A DNA stretch of 64,000 nt from Murinocardiopsis flavida (GTDB lineage: Bacteria; Actinomycetota; Actinomycetes; Streptosporangiales; Streptosporangiaceae): assembly GCF_003014485.1 (NCBI RefSeq), contig NZ_PYGA01000004.1, positions 62,001-126,000 of the forward strand, read 5' to 3'. Made by a program: the position numbers and the translations under genes. The notes below the pieces were generated by a model. That model did no database searches. It saw nothing but the letters and a program-made list of their open reading frames with translations, and was not told where the DNA came from. Shown piece after piece: positions 32,966 to 41,006 of this stretch; the stretch's first letter is position 1; each line of letters begins with the position of its first letter.

Positions 32966-34144
32966 CTAGTCGGCGTGGACGACGACCGCGAGCCCTTGGC
33001 CGACGCCGATGCAGATGGCTGCGAGGCCCCAGCCGCCGCCGCGGCGCCGCAGCTCGTGGGCCAACGTGCCCAGGATGCGGGCGCCTGAGGCGCCGAGGGG
33101 GTGGCCGATGGCGATCGCGCCGCCGTTGGGGTTGACGACCGCGGGGTCGAGGCCGTCCCACCTGCGCAGGCAGGCGAGCGCCTGGGCGGCGAACGCCTCG
33201 TTGAGTTCCACCACCGACAGGTCGCCCCAGCCGATCCCGGCGCGCCGCAGTGCGGTCTCGGCGGCCTCGACAGGGCCGATGCCGAACACGTCGGGGTCGA
33301 CCGCCGCGACGCCCCGGCTCACGATGCGCGCCAGCGGATCCAGCCCCGACGCTTCGGCGGCGGCCGCGTCGCCGATGGCGAGGGCCGCGGCGCCGTCGTT
33401 GAGGGGGGAGGCGTTGCCGGCGGTCACGGTGCCGTCGGCGCGGAACGCGGGCTTGAGCGCAGCGAGCGCCTCGGGGCTGCTGGGTCGGATGCTCTCGTCG
33501 CGGGCGAGGTCGACACCGGGCAGCGCGGCGACCTCGGCGTCGAAGATGCCCTTCTCCCAGGCGCGCGCCGCCTTCTGCTGGCTGGCCAGCGCGTAGGCGT
33601 CCTGCTCGGCGCGGGTGATGCCGTCGGCCTGCGCGAGGCGCTCGGTGCTCTCGCCGAGCGCGATCGTCCACCGCTCGGGCATGGCGGGGTTGACCAGCCG
33701 CCAGCCGAGGGTGGTGGAGTGCAGGGTCTCGTGCCCGGCGGGGAAGCCCTTGGCGGGTTTGGGCAGCACCCACGGCGCCCTGCTCATCGACTCCACCCCG
33801 CCGGCCAGGACGAGGGAGGCGTCGCCCACCGCGACGGCGCGGTTGGCGGCGATGACCGCCTCCAGGCCGGAACCGCAGAGCCGGTTGACGGTCGCGCCGG
33901 GCACCGAGGTGGGCAGCCCGGCGAGCAGCGCCGCCATGCGGGCCACGTCGCGGTTGTCCTCCCCGGCGCCGTTGGCATCGCCGAAGTACACGTCGGCGAC
34001 CGCGGCCGGGTCGAGGCCGGGGTTGCGGTCGAGGAGCGCGCGGAGCGCGTGCGCAGCGAGGTCGTCGGGCCGCACGCCCGACAGCGCCCCGCCGTACTTG
34101 CCGATGGGGGTGCGTACCGCGTCGAGGATGTAGGTCTCGCTCAA
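32966..34144 (-). CDS. pcaF: beta-ketoadipyl-CoA thiolase
   Basis: 392 residues. Nucleophilic Cys in VNRLCGSGLEAVIAANRAV near residue 90, His in GGAIAIGHPLGASGARI near 350, and the C-terminal AICIGVGQGLAVVVH with the second active-site Cys. It splits 3-oxoadipyl-CoA into succinyl-CoA and acetyl-CoA, the last step of the pathway. I place the start at a TTG (34144): it is preceded by GAGGAGGA with 4-base spacing and gives the family-standard SETYILDAVRTPIGKYGG, whereas no ATG or GTG fits. 98 bases follow pcaJ before this start. Confidence 0.93.
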   Translation of the reverse strand: MSETYILDAVRTPIGKYGGALSGVRPDDLAAHALRALLDRNPGLDPAAVADVYFGDANGAGEDNRDVARMAALLAGLPTSVPGATVNRLCGSGLEAVIAANRAVAVGDASLVLAGGVESMSRAPWVLPKPAKGFPAGHETLHSTTLGWRLVNPAMPERWTIALGESTERLAQADGITRAEQDAYALASQQKAARAWEKGIFDAEVAALPGVDLARDESIRPSSPEALAALKPAFRADGTVTAGNASPLNDGAAALAIGDAAAAEASGLDPLARIVSRGVAAVDPDVFGIGPVEAAETALRRAGIGWGDLSVVELNEAFAAQALACLRRWDGLDPAVVNPNGGAIAIGHPLGASGARILGTLAHELRRRGGGWGLAAICIGVGQGLAVVVHAD

Positions 34145-34242
34145 CGGATCCTCCTCGGTCGTGTCGTCGGGTGGCTCATTCCGGGCCCGTATCCACTGGA
34201 CACTCCCTGATCGTGCGGCGGCGCGGTCCGGCGGGGCCGGGT

Positions 34243-35001
34243 TCAGCCGTGCCCGGTCAGTTCGCGCAGGACGCGGAGTTCGCCGGGTTCGGGTGGCGGG
34301 GTGGCGGCGAGGTCGGGCGCGATGGCGAGGTCCCACCCCGTTGCCGCGCGGACCTGCTCGACGGTGCTGCCCGGGTGCAGGCTGACGAGGGTGAGCTGGG
34401 CGGTGCCGGGGTCGGGGGCCAGCACGCCGAGGTCGGTGATGACGCGGCCGGGGCCGCCGCCGCGCAGCCCGAGCCGGGCGCGGTCGCCGGGTCCGGTCCC
34501 GTACCCCACCGACGTCACGAAGTCGACGGCGTCGACGAAGGTCCGGCGGCTCTGCCGCAGCACGACGACCACCTCCTTGCAGGACGCGGCGATCTCGGGC
34601 GCGCCGCCCGCTCCGGGCAGCCGCACCGCAGGGTCGGCGTAGTCGCCGATCACCGTGGTGTTGATGTTGGCGTACCGGTCGATCTGGGCGGCGCCGAGGA
34701 ACCCGACGTCGATCCGGCCGGGTTGCAGCCAGTAGTTGAACACCTCGGGGACGGAGACGACCGTGTCGGCCGTCTCGGCGAGGATCCCGTCGCCGATGGA
34801 CAACGGCAGGTGGCCGGGTTTGGCGCCGAGCGTGCCCGACTCGTAGACCAGCCACAGGTCCGGCGCGTGCGTGCGCCGCGCGAGGTTCGCCGCGGTGCTG
34901 GGCAGCCCGATGCCGACGAAACACGCCATGCCGGAGCCGAGCGCCCGGGCCGCGGTCACGGTCATGATCTCGTCGGCGGTCCACTCCGCTGCCGCGATCA
35001 C
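34243..35001 (-). CDS. pcaJ: 3-oxoadipate CoA-transferase beta subunit
   Basis: 252 residues. The catalytic Glu is in LWLVYESGTLGAKPGHLPLSIGDGILAETAD, and the CoA-binding end is GRIDVGFLGAAQIDRYANINTTVIGDY. With PcaI it transfers CoA from succinyl-CoA to 3-oxoadipate. GTG at 35001 overlaps the pcaI stop (GTGA), a coupled pair. The wording is of the actinobacterial type rather than the proteobacterial PcaJ, so the assignment rests partly on context. Confidence 0.88.
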   Translation of the reverse strand: MIAAAEWTADEIMTVTAARALGSGMACFVGIGLPSTAANLARRTHAPDLWLVYESGTLGAKPGHLPLSIGDGILAETADTVVSVPEVFNYWLQPGRIDVGFLGAAQIDRYANINTTVIGDYADPAVRLPGAGGAPEIAASCKEVVVVLRQSRRTFVDAVDFVTSVGYGTGPGDRARLGLRGGGPGRVITDLGVLAPDPGTAQLTLVSLHPGSTVEQVRAATGWDLAIAPDLAATPPPEPGELRVLRELTGHG

Positions 35002-35819
35002 CGCTCGCCCCCGCTCGGGACGGCGGCGCCGATCTCCTCGTCCAGCCACCGCTGGAACGACGCGCGGTCGCGGGCCACGGCGTCCCACTGCCGGTAGGCG
35101 TCGTTGTCGCGGTCGTAGTAGCCGTGGGCGTAGGAGGGTCGCGCGCCGCCGGGCGCCGCGGCGACGGCGGTGACCACCCGGGCGGGCAGCACGACCTGGC
35201 CGGGGACGGGGTCGAGGGTGTCGACCACCTCCTCGACGGTGACGAGGGTGCGGCGGGCGGCGAGCACCGCCTCCTTCTGCACACCGGTGATGCCCCACAG
35301 TTGGACGTTGCCCGCGCGGTCGGCGCGCTGGGCGTGGATCACGGTCACATCGGGGGTGAGGGCCGACACCGCTGTCAGCTCCTCGCCGCTGAAGGGGCAG
35401 GTGATGGGCTTGATGGCGTCGGTCTGGCCCACGAGGTCGGTGCCGGTGTAGCCGCGCAGCACGGCGAAGGGGACGCCGCTGGCCCCGGCGACGTAGCGGT
35501 TGGCCATCCCGGCGTGGCTGTGCTCCTCGATCTCCAGGGGCGCGGGCCAGCCGTTCTGGATGGCGTCGCGGAACCGGTGCAGGGACCCCACACCGGGGTT
35601 GCCGCCCCAGGAGAACACCAGGCGGCGCGCGCACCCGGCGCCGATCATCTGGTCGTAGAGGATGTCGGGGGTCATGCGGACCAGGGTGAGGCCGCGGATC
35701 CGCTGCCGGATGATCTCGTGGCCGGCCGCGATGGGGATCAGGTGGGTGAACCCCTCCAGCGCGACCGTGTCGCCATCGCGGACGAGCGTGCGGACGCCCT
35801 CGTCCAACGGCACGATCAT
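34998..35819 (-). CDS. pcaI: 3-oxoadipate CoA-transferase alpha subunit
   Basis: 273 residues of the CoA-transferase alpha type: LVRDGDTVALEGFTHLIPIAAGHEIIRQRIRGLTLVRMTPDILYDQMIGAGCARRLVFSWGGNPGVGSLHRFRDA, and TVIHAQRADRAGNVQLWG. It is the first gene of the pca operon, in the order pcaI-J-F-H-G-B-D-C-pobA. ATG at 35819. The upstream TGTTC-N7-GAACA dyad at 35854-35870 is the probable PcaR site controlling the operon. Confidence 0.88.
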   Translation of the reverse strand: MIVPLDEGVRTLVRDGDTVALEGFTHLIPIAAGHEIIRQRIRGLTLVRMTPDILYDQMIGAGCARRLVFSWGGNPGVGSLHRFRDAIQNGWPAPLEIEEHSHAGMANRYVAGASGVPFAVLRGYTGTDLVGQTDAIKPITCPFSGEELTAVSALTPDVTVIHAQRADRAGNVQLWGITGVQKEAVLAARRTLVTVEEVVDTLDPVPGQVVLPARVVTAVAAAPGGARPSYAHGYYDRDNDAYRQWDAVARDRASFQRWLDEEIGAAVPSGGER

Positions 35820-36119
35820 CCGCAGACCCCATTTCGTGCGCCATCCGAATGCATGTTCATACTGCGAACACTACTGGGACGTACGGTAATCCGGCCCGCC
35901 ACCCCGGTCAAGACCCGCCACCGCAGGGAGTGCGGCCGCCGTCGCGGGCCCACGCTGAGCGACAATCCGCGAAGCGGGCGCAGTAGGGGACTGCGGAGCC
36001 CCCGGTTGCCGGGGGTGGCTGCCATCGCGGCCGCGAAGCGCCCGGCGGCGCGAAACACCACGCCGCGCTGTCCGCGCCGGACCCCGGCCCCAGACACGGC
36101 GGGCGGTCCGGGTGACGTG
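35820..36119. promoter_or_regulatory. pca operon promoter region with PcaR-type dyad
   Basis: Contains TGTTC-ATACTGC-GAACA at 35854-35870, 35 bases ahead of pcaI. The remainder of the 300 bases (35880-36119) is GC-rich, between the operon promoter and the end of pcaR, with no supported gene. The dyad matches, in half-site and 7-bp spacing, a second copy in front of pcaR, so PcaR is the probable binder. IclR proteins such as PcaR/PcaU commonly act as activators with the pathway intermediate as effector. Confidence 0.7.
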
Positions 36120-36956
36120 CTACACGTCCACGCGGCGGCGTCCCCCGCGGGTGGCGACCTCCAGGTCGGCCTCGATGCGCGCCGCGGTCGCCAGCAGCGG
36201 GGGCAGCAGGTCCCGCCGGACGTCCTCGACGGTGATCCGCCCGGCGTGGGCGGACACGTTCACCGCGGCGACCGTGCGCCCGGCGCGGTCGCGGATCGGG
36301 GCGGCGATCGACCGCAGGCCCTCTTCCAACTCCTGGTTGACCATGGCCCACCCCTGGCCGCGGACCCGCTCGATCTCGGCGCGCAGCCGCGGCCGCGAGG
36401 TCATGGTCTGCGCGGTGAGCGGGCGCAGGTCGGCCCGCTCCAGGTAGGCGTCCAGGTCGGGCTGTGCCGCGGCCGCCAGCAGCACCCGGCCCATCGAGGT
36501 GGCGTAGGCCGGGAACCGGGTGCCGACGTTGATGCCGACGGTCATGATCCGCGAGGTGGCGACGCGCGCGACGTAGACCACGTCATCGCCGTCGAGCACC
36601 GAGACCGACGAGGACTCGCGGACCTCGGCGGCGAGGCGCTCCAGGTGCGGCTGCGCGACCTCGGGCAGTGTCGCCGCCGACAGGTAGGAGAAGCCCAGCT
36701 CCAGCACCCGCGGTGTCAGCGAGAAGAGCCGCCCGTCGGTGCGCACGTACCCCAGGTCGACCAGTGTCAGCAGGAAGCGGCGCGCGGCGGCCCGGGTCAG
36801 GCCGGTGCCGCGGGCGACGTCGCTGAGGGTCATCGCCGGGGTGTCGGGGGAGAAGGCCCGGATCACGGCGAGGCCCCGCTCCAGCGACTGCACGAAGTGC
36901 TCGGCCCGGTGCGGTTCGCCGGACCCGGTCGGCTTGCTGTTCAACGGCTGCTCCAT
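36120..36956 (-). CDS. pcaR: IclR-family regulator of the pca operon
   Basis: 278 residues. The IclR wHTH is at about residues 20-80 (FVQSLERGLAVIRAFSPDTPAMTLSDVARGTGLTRAAARRFLLTLVDLGYVRTDGRLFSLTPRVLELGFSYL) and the effector domain follows (VGTRFPAYATSMGRVLLAA, then RSIAAPIRDRAGRTVAAVNVSAHAGR). The FVQSLERGLAVIRAF opening is typical of the PcaR/PobR branch. ATG at 36956 is chosen; an upstream in-frame start would cross the second dyad. Same orientation as the operon and 300 bases upstream of pcaI. Confidence 0.9.
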   Translation of the reverse strand: MEQPLNSKPTGSGEPHRAEHFVQSLERGLAVIRAFSPDTPAMTLSDVARGTGLTRAAARRFLLTLVDLGYVRTDGRLFSLTPRVLELGFSYLSAATLPEVAQPHLERLAAEVRESSSVSVLDGDDVVYVARVATSRIMTVGINVGTRFPAYATSMGRVLLAAAAQPDLDAYLERADLRPLTAQTMTSRPRLRAEIERVRGQGWAMVNQELEEGLRSIAAPIRDRAGRTVAAVNVSAHAGRITVEDVRRDLLPPLLATAARIEADLEVATRGGRRRVDV

Positions 36957-37321
36957 CGATCGGTGCGGTGGGGCGGGGCCCGCACGGGCGGCGCGGCCCG
37001 CCGTTCCACGGCACGCCGATGTTCTCATACCGAACACGAGTCTCCGGTTCGCGGCGAATCCGCCGGTCGGACCGGCCGCCGGAGCAGGAGGGGCGCCCAT
37101 CGCCCCCGAACAACGGTGTGAATCGGTGTGAACGAAGCCTTGACTGAGTGATTGGCGTCACTTACGTTCGCTCAAAGAACAGCTGTTCGTCACACGTACA
37201 CGTCGGCGGTCGCACCGCCGACACAGGGCGCCGCGCGCCCGTCGGGGCACAACGAGGTCGCCCCCTCCCGCTCCGCGACCCCCCAGCGAGCCGACCGGAC
37301 GACCAGGACCCAGGTGAACCG
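36957..37321. promoter_or_regulatory. divergent region between pcaR and the ABC importer
   Basis: 365 bases. TGTTC-TCATACC-GAACA (37020-37036) is a second PcaR-type dyad. For the plus-strand genes there is a strong promoter: TTGACT (37140-37145), 17 bases, TACGTT (37163-37168). Just upstream, CGGTGTGAA is repeated at 37114-37122 and 37124-37132. Just downstream of the expected start lies the perfect palindrome GAACAGCTGTTC (37177-37188), followed by a hairpin TCGGCGGT-CGC-ACCGCCGA (37203-37221). These look like operator, activator site and leader structure of the importer operon. Confidence 0.7.
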
Positions 37322-38266
37322 ATGCGCCACAGACTCATGGCCGTGTGCGGCTGCGCCGTACTGCTGGCCACCAGCGCGTGCGGCGGTGGCGAGGACGACG
37401 GCGGTCCGCGCGAGGTGACCGCCGGCGTCATCGCCATCGTCGATGTCGCCCCCATCTACCTCGGCAAGGAGCAGGGCTTCTTCGAGAAGCGCGGCATCGA
37501 CCTGAAACTGGAGATCGGGTCCGGCGGAGCAGCGGCGGTCCCCGGCGTGGTCAGCGGCAACTTCGAGTTCGCGTTCGGCAACGTCACCTCGCTGCTGGTC
37601 GCCCGCGACGAGAACCTCCCCCTCAAGGTCATCGCCAACGGGGTCAACAGCAACGGCAAGGAGGGCGGCGACTTCAGCGCCGTCGTCGTCCCCGAGGACA
37701 GCCCCGTGAAGGGCCCCGAGGACCTCGAAGGCAAGACGGTCTCCGCCAACAACCTGAAGAACATCGGCGACACCACGGTGCGCAACTCCGTCCGCGAGGC
37801 GGGCGGCGACCCCGCCGCCGTCGACTTCGTGGAGATGGGCCTGCCGGAGATGTCGCCCGCGCTGGACAAGGGCCAGATCGACGCCGCATGGGTGGTCGAG
37901 CCGTTCGTGTCGATCGCGCTCAAGGACGGCCACCGCGAGATCGCGTCCAACTACGCCGAGTTCGACAAGAGCCTGACCGTCGCCACCTACTTCACCTCCG
38001 AGCAGATGCTCGCCGAGGAACCCGAACTGATGGAGGACATCGCGGCGGCCCTGGAGGAGTCCATGGCCTACGCCGACGAGAACCCCGACGAGGTCCGCCG
38101 CATCATCGGCAGCTACACCGAGATCGAACCCGCCCTCATCGACGACATGCGGCTGCCCCGGTTCCAGCCCGAGGTCGACCGCGACTCCGTGCAGAAGGTC
38201 GCCGACCTCGCCCGCAAGGACGGCCTGCTGGAGAAGGCCGCCGACGTGGACGAGCTGTACCGGTGA
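37322..38266 (+). CDS. ABC transporter substrate-binding lipoprotein (NMT1/SsuA-like)
   Basis: 314 residues. Signal peptide with lipobox at LLATSACGG (Cys about 20), so it is a lipid-anchored binding protein. VTAGVIAIVDVAPIYLGKEQGFFEKRGIDLKLEIGSGGAAAVPGVVSGNFEFAFGNVTSLLVA is the opening of the NMT1/THI5/SsuA class that binds small organic or aromatic acids, sulfonates and related compounds. Here the ligand is likely an aromatic acid, because the genes downstream encode aromatic 2-oxoacid degradation. ATG at 37322 is preceded by a weak GGTG; the upstream promoter and operators are described separately. Confidence 0.85.
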   Translation: MRHRLMAVCGCAVLLATSACGGGEDDGGPREVTAGVIAIVDVAPIYLGKEQGFFEKRGIDLKLEIGSGGAAAVPGVVSGNFEFAFGNVTSLLVARDENLPLKVIANGVNSNGKEGGDFSAVVVPEDSPVKGPEDLEGKTVSANNLKNIGDTTVRNSVREAGGDPAAVDFVEMGLPEMSPALDKGQIDAAWVVEPFVSIALKDGHREIASNYAEFDKSLTVATYFTSEQMLAEEPELMEDIAAALEESMAYADENPDEVRRIIGSYTEIEPALIDDMRLPRFQPEVDRDSVQKVADLARKDGLLEKAADVDELYR

Positions 38267-38411
38267 GCCCCGCACCGGCCGACACGCGAGGGCGCCGCCC
38301 CGCGGCACCCCGCACGACCACCGGCCGGCACGCCCCGCCCGGGCGGGAACGCCGGCGCTCCGGGAGGACCCGCTCCCGCCCCGAGGCGCCGCGCCTCCCG
38401 CGGGGCACGCC

Positions 38412-39242
38412 GTGACGGCCGCGCCCGCCGCCCGCACTTCCGACGCCCGCACGTCCGGCGCCGCCCCGGCCGCCGCGCACCCGGCGCTGCTCGGCACCGC
38501 CGGGGCCCTGGTGTTCCTGGCCCTGTGGGAGGCCGCCCCGCGCACCGGCCTGGTCGACGCCCGCGCACTCCCGCCGCTGTCCGCCGTCGTCCCCGAGCTC
38601 GTCGACCGCGCCTCCGGCGCCGCCTACTGGATCGCGGTCGGCGACACCGTCGCCGCAGCGGGCCTGGGACTGGCGATCGCCCTCGCCGCCGCGCTGGCCC
38701 TTGGGTTCGCCGTGGGGTCGGTGCCCGTCCTGCGCGCCTACACCGCCTCGACCGTGGAGTTCCTGCGCCCCATCCCGTCCGTGGCACTCATCCCGGTCGC
38801 CGTGCTGCTCTACGCCACCGACATCCGCTCGACGCTGCTGCTGGTGGTCTACGCGTCGTTCTGGCAGATCTACATCCAGGTGCTCTACGGAGTGGCCGAC
38901 ATCGACCCGGTCGTGGAGCAGACCGCCCGCTCCTTCCGCTTCGGCCGCGCCGCCCGCGTCCGCCACGTCATCTGGCCGTCGGCGCTGCCCTACGTGCTGA
39001 CCGGTGTCCGGCTCGGCGCGGCGGTCGCGCTGATCCTGGCGGTCACCGCCCAACTGGTCATCGGCAGCCCCGGCCTCGGCAAGCAGATCCAGGCCGCGCA
39101 GGCCGGCGGCGCCGTGCCGGCGGTGTACGCGCTCATCCTCACCACCGGGGCGCTCGGCGTCCTGGTGAACGTGGGGGTGCGCGCCTTGGAGCGCCGGGTG
39201 CTGCGCTGGCACCCCGCCGTCCGCGGGGAGGCGCCGGTATGA
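38412..39242 (+). CDS. ABC transporter permease (SsuC-like)
   Basis: 276 residues with six membrane helices after a short Ala-rich tail. The coupling motif reads PVVEQTARSFRFGRAARVRHVIWPSALPYVLTGVRLGAAVALILAV, the EAA loop of the binding-protein-dependent transport family. It is the first of two permeases; its stop overlaps the start of the second (ATGA, 39239-39242). A GTG at 38412 is the first usable start; the 145-base gap after the binding-protein gene contains no other gene. It forms a heterodimeric channel with the next protein. Confidence 0.87.
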   Translation: MTAAPAARTSDARTSGAAPAAAHPALLGTAGALVFLALWEAAPRTGLVDARALPPLSAVVPELVDRASGAAYWIAVGDTVAAAGLGLAIALAAALALGFAVGSVPVLRAYTASTVEFLRPIPSVALIPVAVLLYATDIRSTLLLVVYASFWQIYIQVLYGVADIDPVVEQTARSFRFGRAARVRHVIWPSALPYVLTGVRLGAAVALILAVTAQLVIGSPGLGKQIQAAQAGGAVPAVYALILTTGALGVLVNVGVRALERRVLRWHPAVRGEAPV

Positions 39243-40054
39243 CCGCGGCCACGGCCCCCGCCCGCGGGCCCGGCACCGCCGCACACGCGGCCCGGCGCGC
39301 CTTCCGCGCTCTCGCGCTCCCGGCCGTGCTGATCGGCGTGTGGTGGGCCGTCAGCAGCGCCTCGGGCAGCTACCTCGTGCCGCCCCCCGATGTCATCGCG
39401 GCGGCGTTCGCCGAGCTGTGGTTCTCCGAGCGGTTCTTCGCCGATGCGCTCCCCAGCATCGCCCGGCTCCTCGGCGGGTACGCGCTGGCGCTGGCGCTGG
39501 GCATCGGCGCGGGCCTCGCTCTGGGCTCCGCACCGCGGCTGCGCGCGCTGACCGAGCCCGTCCTCGAGTTCCTGCGCGCGGTGCCGCCGCCGGTCCTGGT
39601 CCCCCTGCTGATCCTGCTCGCAGGTGTCGGCAACGGCATGAAGGTCCTGGTGATCGTGTCCGGCTGCGTGTGGCCGATCCTGCTGAACACCATCGAGGGG
39701 GTGCGCGCGGTCGACCCCGTGCTCGCCGACACCTGCCGCGCCTTCGGCGTCCGCGGCACCCGCCGGCTGCGCACGCTCGTGCTGCGCTCGGCGAGCCCGC
39801 AGATCATGGCGGGGGCCCGGCAGGCGCTGTCGATCGCGATCATCCTCATGGTGATCAGCGAGATGTTCGCCAGCTCCAGCGGCCTCGGCTTCACCGTCGT
39901 GCAGTTCCAGCGCAGCTTCGCCGTCCCGGAGATGTGGGCCGGGATCGTCCTGCTCGGCCTGATCGGGGTGGTGCTGTCGCTGCTGTTCCGCCGCGTCGAA
40001 CGCCGCGTACTCGCCTGGCACACCGGCCTGCGCGCGGCCACCCGAGGGGAGTGA
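39239..40054 (+). CDS. ABC transporter permease (SsuC-like)
   Basis: 271 residues, six helices, EAA loop at DPVLADTCRAFGVRGTRRLRTLVLRSASPQIMAGARQALSIAIILMVISEMFASSSGLG. It pairs with the preceding permease: the two share the same length and motif layout but differ enough to be distinct subunits. ATG overlaps the previous stop. It ends 9 bases before the longest ATPase start, fully within one operon. Confidence 0.88.
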   Translation: MTAATAPARGPGTAAHAARRAFRALALPAVLIGVWWAVSSASGSYLVPPPDVIAAAFAELWFSERFFADALPSIARLLGGYALALALGIGAGLALGSAPRLRALTEPVLEFLRAVPPPVLVPLLILLAGVGNGMKVLVIVSGCVWPILLNTIEGVRAVDPVLADTCRAFGVRGTRRLRTLVLRSASPQIMAGARQALSIAIILMVISEMFASSSGLGFTVVQFQRSFAVPEMWAGIVLLGLIGVVLSLLFRRVERRVLAWHTGLRAATRGE

Positions 40055-40063
40055 GGACCCGCT

Positions 40064-40954
40064 GTGCCCACCGATACCTCGCAGGAGGGCGGCCCGATGC
40101 CCGAACCGGCGCTTCCCCCCGACACTTCACAGGGGAGCGGCCCGATGCCCGAACCGATGCTCGACGTGGTCGGCCTCCACAAGACCTACCCGGGCGACGG
40201 GCGCCCGGTCGAGGCCGTCCGCGACCTCACCTTCCGGCTGGAGCACGGCGAGTTCGTGTGCGTCGTGGGCCCGTCGGGCTGCGGCAAGACCACGCTGCTG
40301 AAGTGCCTCGCGGGGCTGATGGCGCCCACATCGGGGCGGGTCGAACTGGCGGGCCGCCCGGTCACCGGGCCGCCGGCCGACCTCGCCGTGGTGTTCCAGG
40401 AGTACGGGCGCAGCCTCTTCCCGTGGCTGACGGTGCGCGCCAACGTCGAACTGCCGCTCATCGAGAAGGGCACCGGCAAGGCGCGGCGGCGCGAACTGGT
40501 CGAGGAGTCGCTGGCCGCGGTCGGGTTGAGCGGCTCCGCCGACGCGCACCCCTGGCAGCTGTCCGGCGGCATGCAGCAGCGCGTCGCCATCGCGCGCGCC
40601 GTCGCCTACGAGCCGGCGGTGCTGCTGATGGACGAGCCGTTCGCCGCTGTCGACGCCCAGACCCGCGGCGACCTGGAGGACCTGGTCCGCGACATCTGGC
40701 GGCGGCTGGACGTGACCGTCCTTTTCGTGACCCACGACATCGACGAGGCCGTCTACCTCGGACAGCGGGTGCTGGTCCTCTCGGCCGCCCCGACGGTGCT
40801 CCAGGAGGAGGTGCGGGTGGACCTGCCCGAGGAGCGCGACCAACTCGACACCCGCAAGGACCCACGCTTCGCGGAACTGCGGGCCTGGGCCTACGCCGAG
40901 ATCCAGCGCGCCAAGGCCGACGTGCACCGCTCCGGTGCCGGGCCGCGGGAGTAG
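40064..40954 (+). CDS. ABC transporter ATPase (SsuB/TauB-like)
   Basis: 296 residues from the GTG at 40064. Walker A GPSGCGKTT, Q-loop VVFQEYGRSLFPWLTV, signature LSGGMQQRVAIARAVA, Walker B VLLMDEPFAAVDAQTR and H-loop FVTHDIDEAVYLG are all present. It energises the import system encoded just upstream. The start is uncertain: a 48-bp near-duplication (40072-40119 and 40120-40167) repeats an RBS-like run followed by ATGCCCGAACCG, giving candidate ATGs at 40097 and 40145. The family-standard beginning (LDVVGLHKTYPG) suits ATG 40145; earlier starts would add a repeated DTSQxGxPMPEP tail. Confidence 0.9.
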   Translation: MPTDTSQEGGPMPEPALPPDTSQGSGPMPEPMLDVVGLHKTYPGDGRPVEAVRDLTFRLEHGEFVCVVGPSGCGKTTLLKCLAGLMAPTSGRVELAGRPVTGPPADLAVVFQEYGRSLFPWLTVRANVELPLIEKGTGKARRRELVEESLAAVGLSGSADAHPWQLSGGMQQRVAIARAVAYEPAVLLMDEPFAAVDAQTRGDLEDLVRDIWRRLDVTVLFVTHDIDEAVYLGQRVLVLSAAPTVLQEEVRVDLPEERDQLDTRKDPRFAELRAWAYAEIQRAKADVHRSGAGPRE

Positions 40955-41006
40955 CGCATGAGCGAGGGCACGACGATGTCGCGGCGGACCTAGACCTGGG
41001 GGAGCG

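Noticed and set aside
31635-33773. 712-codon frame across pcaG and pcaH
   Set aside because: Only the end of it is pcaG; the rest is the wrong frame of pcaH and pcaF.
36957-37321. TPP riboswitch before the NMT1/THI5-like binding protein
   Set aside because: The CUGAGA and other conserved thi-box segments are not present, and the neighbouring genes are for aromatic metabolism.
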